From an uncultured archaeon (GTDB taxonomy: Archaea > Aenigmatarchaeota > Aenigmatarchaeia > CG10238-14 > SCSR01), in NCBI GenBank assembly GCA_938017915.1, contig CALIKW010000091.1, positions 1-6,815 of the forward strand: a stretch of 6,815 nucleotides of DNA. Reading direction: 5' to 3'. The notes beneath the pieces were generated by a model. It was not told where the DNA came from, did not search any database, and saw nothing but the letters and a program-made list of their open reading frames with translations. Positions 3,484 through 6,815 of this stretch are shown here, piece by piece; the stretch's first letter is position 1; every line of letters starts with the position of its first letter. Position numbers and translations under genes: made by a program.

Positions 3484-6357
3484 ATGAGGAAGGGGGAGAT
3501 GAAAAAGTTTATCTTAATTTTTTTATTTTCTTTGACTTTCTTACTTTTTTTAAATTCTACAAGAGCCCAAAGTATAATCGGTGAAACTTATGAAATTCCT
3601 TTTTCTCCAAACCAAAGAGCTATTTGTAGGGATGCACAAGGAATAATTCACGTTGTTTGGAGAAAAAATTCTGCAACAATAAGTTATGCAAATTCTTCTG
3701 ATGGAATAAATTGGCTTGTTAGCGATACAAAGGTAAATTCAACTGGCTCAAAAGGAACTCCTTCAATTTCTTGTAATGGTAATAATATAACAATTGCTTA
3801 TAGAAATGGAACTGGAGTTGTAATTTATATTTCTGAAAATAATGGAGCAAGCTTTATAACAAAAGTTCCTTATTCAGCTGGAATAGGAGATTATGTTAGT
3901 GTTGAGAGAAGGGGGCAGAGAATTTACGTTGTTTATCAAGATAGTGATACCTATAACGATATAGAATTTTTTAATTCAAGCGATGGAGGAACAACATGGG
4001 GACCAAAAAGAGTTATATTGGATGGTCGTTCAACAGCACGTTATGGAATTTTTTACTATGAACCTTCAATTGCTGTTGATGGAAATGGAGGAACAAATGA
4101 TAAGATATATGTTGTTGCAAGAAGAGCTGACTTGAATAGTTTAGAAACATATTATTATGTAAGTTATGTAAATTCTTCAAATTCTGGAGTAAGTTGGGGC
4201 ATTGAAAAATATTTAATTGGCACTAATCTTGATATATTCTATATGCCGAGCATAACTTACAACGGAAGTAAAATTTACATTTCATATTATTCTGGAGGTT
4301 ATAAAATATACTTTAACTCAAGTTCTGATTATGGTTCAACTTGGAGCGGGGAAAGAATAGATACTCTTGCATCACCAAATAGAGCAAGATATCCTTCAGT
4401 TACAATAAATAATTTAGGTAATCCCTTAGTATTTTGGGAGCAAGATGAAACTAATCCTAACTTTGACATAGTTTATAGAAAGTATAATGGAACTCATTGG
4501 GAAAATGTTGAATATATAACAAAAAACAATTTTGGCAATAATTTTGTAAATACACCTTATACATATTATCAAGATAACAAAATTCATTATGTTTGGAGGA
4601 ATGGGACTTCTTCACCTTATCGAATAATTTATGACTTCCTACTCACATACTGTGATTATCATATCAGAGAATATGCGCTACCTTATACTATCGATAAGAG
4701 CAACAAATACTATTGCTTAGCTTCTAACGAATATACAGCAGGTCAAACCGCAATAAGCTTTGCCCCTGGTGTTCAAAATACCACTTTAGATTGCTTGAAT
4801 TACAACTTAGGTAGCAACGACACTCCTAATACTTACGGGATTTATGTGAGTAGTTCTTCAACTAATAATACTATAAGAAACTGTTATATAACTGATTTCT
4901 ACGTTGGTGTTTATCTCTCCAATGCTAATAACAACCAAATAATCAACTCAACTTTTAACTCAAACTCTTACGGCATCTTCCTTTCTTCAAGCTCAAACAA
5001 CTCAATAATCAACTCAACTTTTACCTCAAACTCTTACGGCATTTACCTTTCATATAGCTCCAACAACCAAATAATCAACTCAACCTCAAACTCAAACTCT
5101 TATTACGGCATTTACCTTTCTTCAAGCTCAAACAACACAATCCATTTAAACAAAATAGAAAACAATCAATATGGTATTTACTTATATTCTTCAGGTTCAA
5201 CTCCTAACAAAATCTATAACAACCTATTCAACAACACAAATAATTTTTACTTTTCAGGAGCAGTTTATTCAAATTATTGGAACACTACTAGGCAACCAGG
5301 AGTAAGAATTTATTCCCCAGGAAATGAAATAGGAGGAAACTATTGGACTAATTCAACAGGAAATGGTTTTAGTGATATTTGCAACGATACAAATGGAGAT
5401 GGTTTTTGTGACGAGCCCTTAATTTTAGACCCAGGCCAAACAGGTAATAATACTGATTATTTACCTTTGAGCAGAAATTACACCTGGATAGAAATTTGGA
5501 TTGAATCTGATAAAAAAGCATCAAATAACAAAATAATTTCGCATCCTTCTAAAAATATTCTAACTTATGGCTATGCTTTTTATGTAAACATGGATGGCTC
5601 TACTCCTTATTCAGAAAAGCCGATAAACTTTAGCTATGATGGAAAAGTTTTAGGAAATAATTTTACAAATTCCTCTGGCTTTTACACTTTTAACTTTTTT
5701 ATAAATTATGAAGGAACTTATACTTTTAAGGCAAGTGCTAAGGATGGTAATATTTATGGAGAAAATTCAACAGATCTTTTAATTTTCTCTTCTCCTATGG
5801 ATGTAAAGTTCAGGATTAGTTATCATCTTGGAAATACAAAGGAAAATGATGTATATAGAATTGGAAATTTCAACGAAACTATAAATGGCTTAAATATTTC
5901 AAGAATTCTTACTTCAAATCAGTTATCCCATGCTTATGTATGCACTTACGATAAAACAGAGTATCAAGAGGGATTGCTCTTATCGTTAATTCATTCTTAC
6001 AATAAAAACAAGCTTAATTTTGTTAATTTTTCAGCTTTGAGCCTTAATAGCAATTATACTCTAGAATTAGCTCAAAGGTTAAGCGAATCAAGTTTGCTTT
6101 TAACTTTAACAAAGGGAGATTGTGAGTTAATAGAAAATAAAATGTATTTGGTTGAAAGCCAAACAATTCCTTCAAAAGCTTTCTCTAGCTTTTCTTTTGG
6201 TTTGCCCATTCAAAACATTTTTCAAATAATAGCAAGTTACGATAAAATTGATTTAAAAGGCAGTTTAAGCTTTTCAAAAGGCTCCCATCTTCTTTGCATA
6301 GAAAAAAGCGGAATAAGCAATGCTTACAAGCCAATCGTGGAGGTGAGGAAATGCTAA
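3484..6357 (+). CDS. Large secreted mosaic protein: Asp-box beta-propeller plus NosD-like beta-helix; putative pilus-associated adhesin
   Basis: The product has 957 residues. Order: Sec-type signal peptide (about 6-28, KKFILIFLFSLTFLLF then TRAQ); Asp-box/BNR repeats of sialidase-type propellers, with boxes near W77, F124, W172 (SDGGTTW), W238, W287 (SDYGSTW) and a degenerate one near W339, implying six blades; NosD-like right-handed beta-helix at about 390-590 with YGIYLSSSSNN-type coils; a tail with GGNYW and an EF-like Ca2+ loop (D635, N637, D639, G640, D643) flanked by C633 and C642; an Ig-like segment at about 708-768; and an unrecognised C-terminal module (about 770-957) with C820, C880, C938 and a final Cys957. 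Sialidase activity is not implied, since Asp boxes are structural and I see no catalytic set. It follows the four minor-pilin-like genes by 22 bp, suggesting a shared job as surface or tip adhesin. The ATG at 3499 is an alternative start, preceded by AGGAAGGGGGAG and giving a cleaner MKK signal peptide; I kept 3484 because a TATA-like element fits it. No C-terminal membrane anchor is visible. Confidence 0.82.
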   Translation: MRKGEMKKFILIFLFSLTFLLFLNSTRAQSIIGETYEIPFSPNQRAICRDAQGIIHVVWRKNSATISYANSSDGINWLVSDTKVNSTGSKGTPSISCNGNNITIAYRNGTGVVIYISENNGASFITKVPYSAGIGDYVSVERRGQRIYVVYQDSDTYNDIEFFNSSDGGTTWGPKRVILDGRSTARYGIFYYEPSIAVDGNGGTNDKIYVVARRADLNSLETYYYVSYVNSSNSGVSWGIEKYLIGTNLDIFYMPSITYNGSKIYISYYSGGYKIYFNSSSDYGSTWSGERIDTLASPNRARYPSVTINNLGNPLVFWEQDETNPNFDIVYRKYNGTHWENVEYITKNNFGNNFVNTPYTYYQDNKIHYVWRNGTSSPYRIIYDFLLTYCDYHIREYALPYTIDKSNKYYCLASNEYTAGQTAISFAPGVQNTTLDCLNYNLGSNDTPNTYGIYVSSSSTNNTIRNCYITDFYVGVYLSNANNNQIINSTFNSNSYGIFLSSSSNNSIINSTFTSNSYGIYLSYSSNNQIINSTSNSNSYYGIYLSSSSNNTIHLNKIENNQYGIYLYSSGSTPNKIYNNLFNNTNNFYFSGAVYSNYWNTTRQPGVRIYSPGNEIGGNYWTNSTGNGFSDICNDTNGDGFCDEPLILDPGQTGNNTDYLPLSRNYTWIEIWIESDKKASNNKIISHPSKNILTYGYAFYVNMDGSTPYSEKPINFSYDGKVLGNNFTNSSGFYTFNFFINYEGTYTFKASAKDGNIYGENSTDLLIFSSPMDVKFRISYHLGNTKENDVYRIGNFNETINGLNISRILTSNQLSHAYVCTYDKTEYQEGLLLSLIHSYNKNKLNFVNFSALSLNSNYTLELAQRLSESSLLLTLTKGDCELIENKMYLVESQTIPSKAFSSFSFGLPIQNIFQIIASYDKIDLKGSLSFSKGSHLLCIEKSGISNAYKPIVEVRKC
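4930..5196 (+). repeat. In-frame 66-bp tandem repeats coding for beta-helix coils
   Basis: Three close copies lie at 4930-4995 (66 bp), 4996-5061 (66 bp) and 5062-5130 (69 bp, one extra Tyr codon), followed by a degenerate copy to about 5196. Each codes for a 22-residue unit of the form NNxIINSTxxSNSYGIYLSSSS, one turn of the parallel beta-helix. The copies agree closely at DNA level (for example AATAATCAACTCAAC recurs). Unit lengths are multiples of three, so copy-number change would lengthen or shorten the helix without breaking the frame. Confidence 0.85.
6339..6346 (+). promoter_or_regulatory. Strong Shine-Dalgarno site for the terminal pilin-like gene
   Basis: GGAGGTGA is an eight-base perfect complement to the expected archaeal 16S rRNA 3' end and sits four bases before the ATG at 6351, inside the last codons of the large secreted protein gene. 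It is the best ribosome-binding site in the window and fixes the start of the overlapping gene. Confidence 0.8.
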
Positions 6358-6815
6358 AAGCTATTAGCCCCTTAATTTCTACTGCTTTAATAATTTTAAT
6401 ACTCGTAGGAGCAATAACAATAGTTTTGAGTTTTGCAAATGAAACTTTAAGTAGAGCTAACGAAGCAAACGTAATAAATGAAGCAAGGCAAAATATGAAG
6501 TTGTTAGATAATACGATAAGGCAAATAGCTTCTAGCGGAACAGGAAGCTTGAAAAAAGTTCAGCTTAAAGTTTCTGACGGAACTTATAAAGTTATTGAAA
6601 AAACAAATAGCTTAGAATTTTCTTATTTAGTAAAATACGGCACAATAGAGCCTGGAACTTACTTGAAAGAAAATAATTTGTTGTTAATAAGCGGTTCAAC
6701 TTCAAAAGCTTATGAAGGAGATTTGGATGGGGATGGAGAAAATGAATTGATTTTGGAAAATGAAATTCTGAAAGTTGCGATACAAAAAGTTGGGAGTAGA
6801 AATAATTTTCAACCA
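6351..6815 (+). CDS. Archaeal pilin-like protein with class III signal peptide, 3' end cut by the window
   Basis: An open frame runs from the ATG at 6351 to the last base (155 codons, no stop). The product starts MLKA/ISPLISTALIILILVGAITIVLSF: basic leader, small residue before the predicted prepilin peptidase cut, the ISPLI motif shared with the two tandem pilins, and a hydrophobic helix (about 5-28). Next comes a helical stalk (about 29-60, with NEARQNMKLLDNTIRQIA), then GTGSLKKVQLKVSDGTYKV, a strand-rich pattern I associate with archaeal pilin N-terminal-domain proteins. DLDGDGENE (D124, D126, D128) is an EF-like Ca2+-binding loop. The start overlaps the end of the large secreted gene by 7 bp and has a strong SD, so it belongs to the same transcript but can be translated efficiently on its own. 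Total length is unknown; such proteins can carry large C-terminal domains. Pilin-like N-terminus is well supported. Confidence 0.8.
   Translation, partial: MLKAISPLISTALIILILVGAITIVLSFANETLSRANEANVINEARQNMKLLDNTIRQIASSGTGSLKKVQLKVSDGTYKVIEKTNSLEFSYLVKYGTIEPGTYLKENNLLLISGSTSKAYEGDLDGDGENELILENEILKVAIQKVGSRNNFQP

Noticed and set aside
3700..4510. Active sialidase (neuraminidase) suggested by Asp-box motifs
   Set aside because: Asp boxes are structural and occur in many non-enzymatic propellers; I see no N-terminal FRIP-type arginine motif or convincing catalytic Tyr/Glu/Arg set, so only the fold is claimed.
4930..5196. CRISPR-like array of regular repeats
   Set aside because: Units are directly adjacent without unique spacers, stay in frame and code for beta-helix coils.
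4660..5470. Copper-reductase accessory protein NosD
   Set aside because: The resemblance is to the beta-helix repeat only; no nitrous-oxide reductase genes are nearby and the fusion context points to a surface protein.

Overview
The window looks like part of an archaeal type IV pilus (type IV filament) locus from a strongly A+T-rich archaeon. The archaeal assignment rests on: (i) prepilin N-termini of the form MKG/ISPLVA and MLKA/ISPLIS, i.e. archaellin/archaeal pilin class III signal peptides with a very short basic leader directly followed by the hydrophobic helix; (ii) the C-terminus of an archaeal-type TadC/ArlJ (FlaJ) assembly-platform protein; (iii) starts with no Shine-Dalgarno (SD) sequence but AT-rich TATA-like DNA about 28-31 nt upstream, as expected for leaderless archaeal mRNAs; (iv) a NosD-type beta-helix protein of the sort common in archaeal secretomes. 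A DPANN-type lineage (small-genome archaea such as Woese-, Pace- or Aenigmarchaeota) is my guess from style and composition only.

Layout. Positions 1-279 (+): C-terminal end of the ArlJ/TadC-like membrane platform protein, cut by the window start. 269-1198 (-): two tandem pilin genes facing it, the distal one overlapping the platform gene tail-to-tail by 11 bp. 1199-1238: a 40-bp divergent intergenic region that must hold both promoters. 1239-3461 (+): four small genes joined by ATGA stop/start overlaps, each an N-terminal hydrophobic helix plus a short extracellular domain (minor-pilin/pseudopilin-like). 3484-6357 (+): a 957-residue secreted mosaic protein (signal peptide, six-blade Asp-box/BNR propeller, NosD-like beta-helix with 66-bp tandem repeats, Ca2+-type loop, Ig-like segment, Cys-bearing C-terminal module). 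6351 to the end (+): a third pilin-like gene, overlapping the large gene by 7 bp, with the best ribosome-binding site in the window and truncated by the window edge. Every base belongs to a gene or a gap of 40 bp or less. I see no RNA genes, insertion sequences or CRISPR.

How the parts may work together (inference): the platform protein, with an ATPase and prepilin peptidase encoded elsewhere, would extrude filaments of one or both ISPL pilins. The four coupled single-helix proteins could form a priming/tip complex that carries the large propeller/beta-helix protein as tip adhesin. The gene order is reminiscent of the bacterial minor-pilin/PilY1 operon (fimU-pilVWX-pilY1), although no homology to those proteins is visible. 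The 957-residue protein, the two tandem pilins with a shared identical 26-bp 5' end, and a 12-bp inverted repeat inside one pilin gene are the most interesting points.
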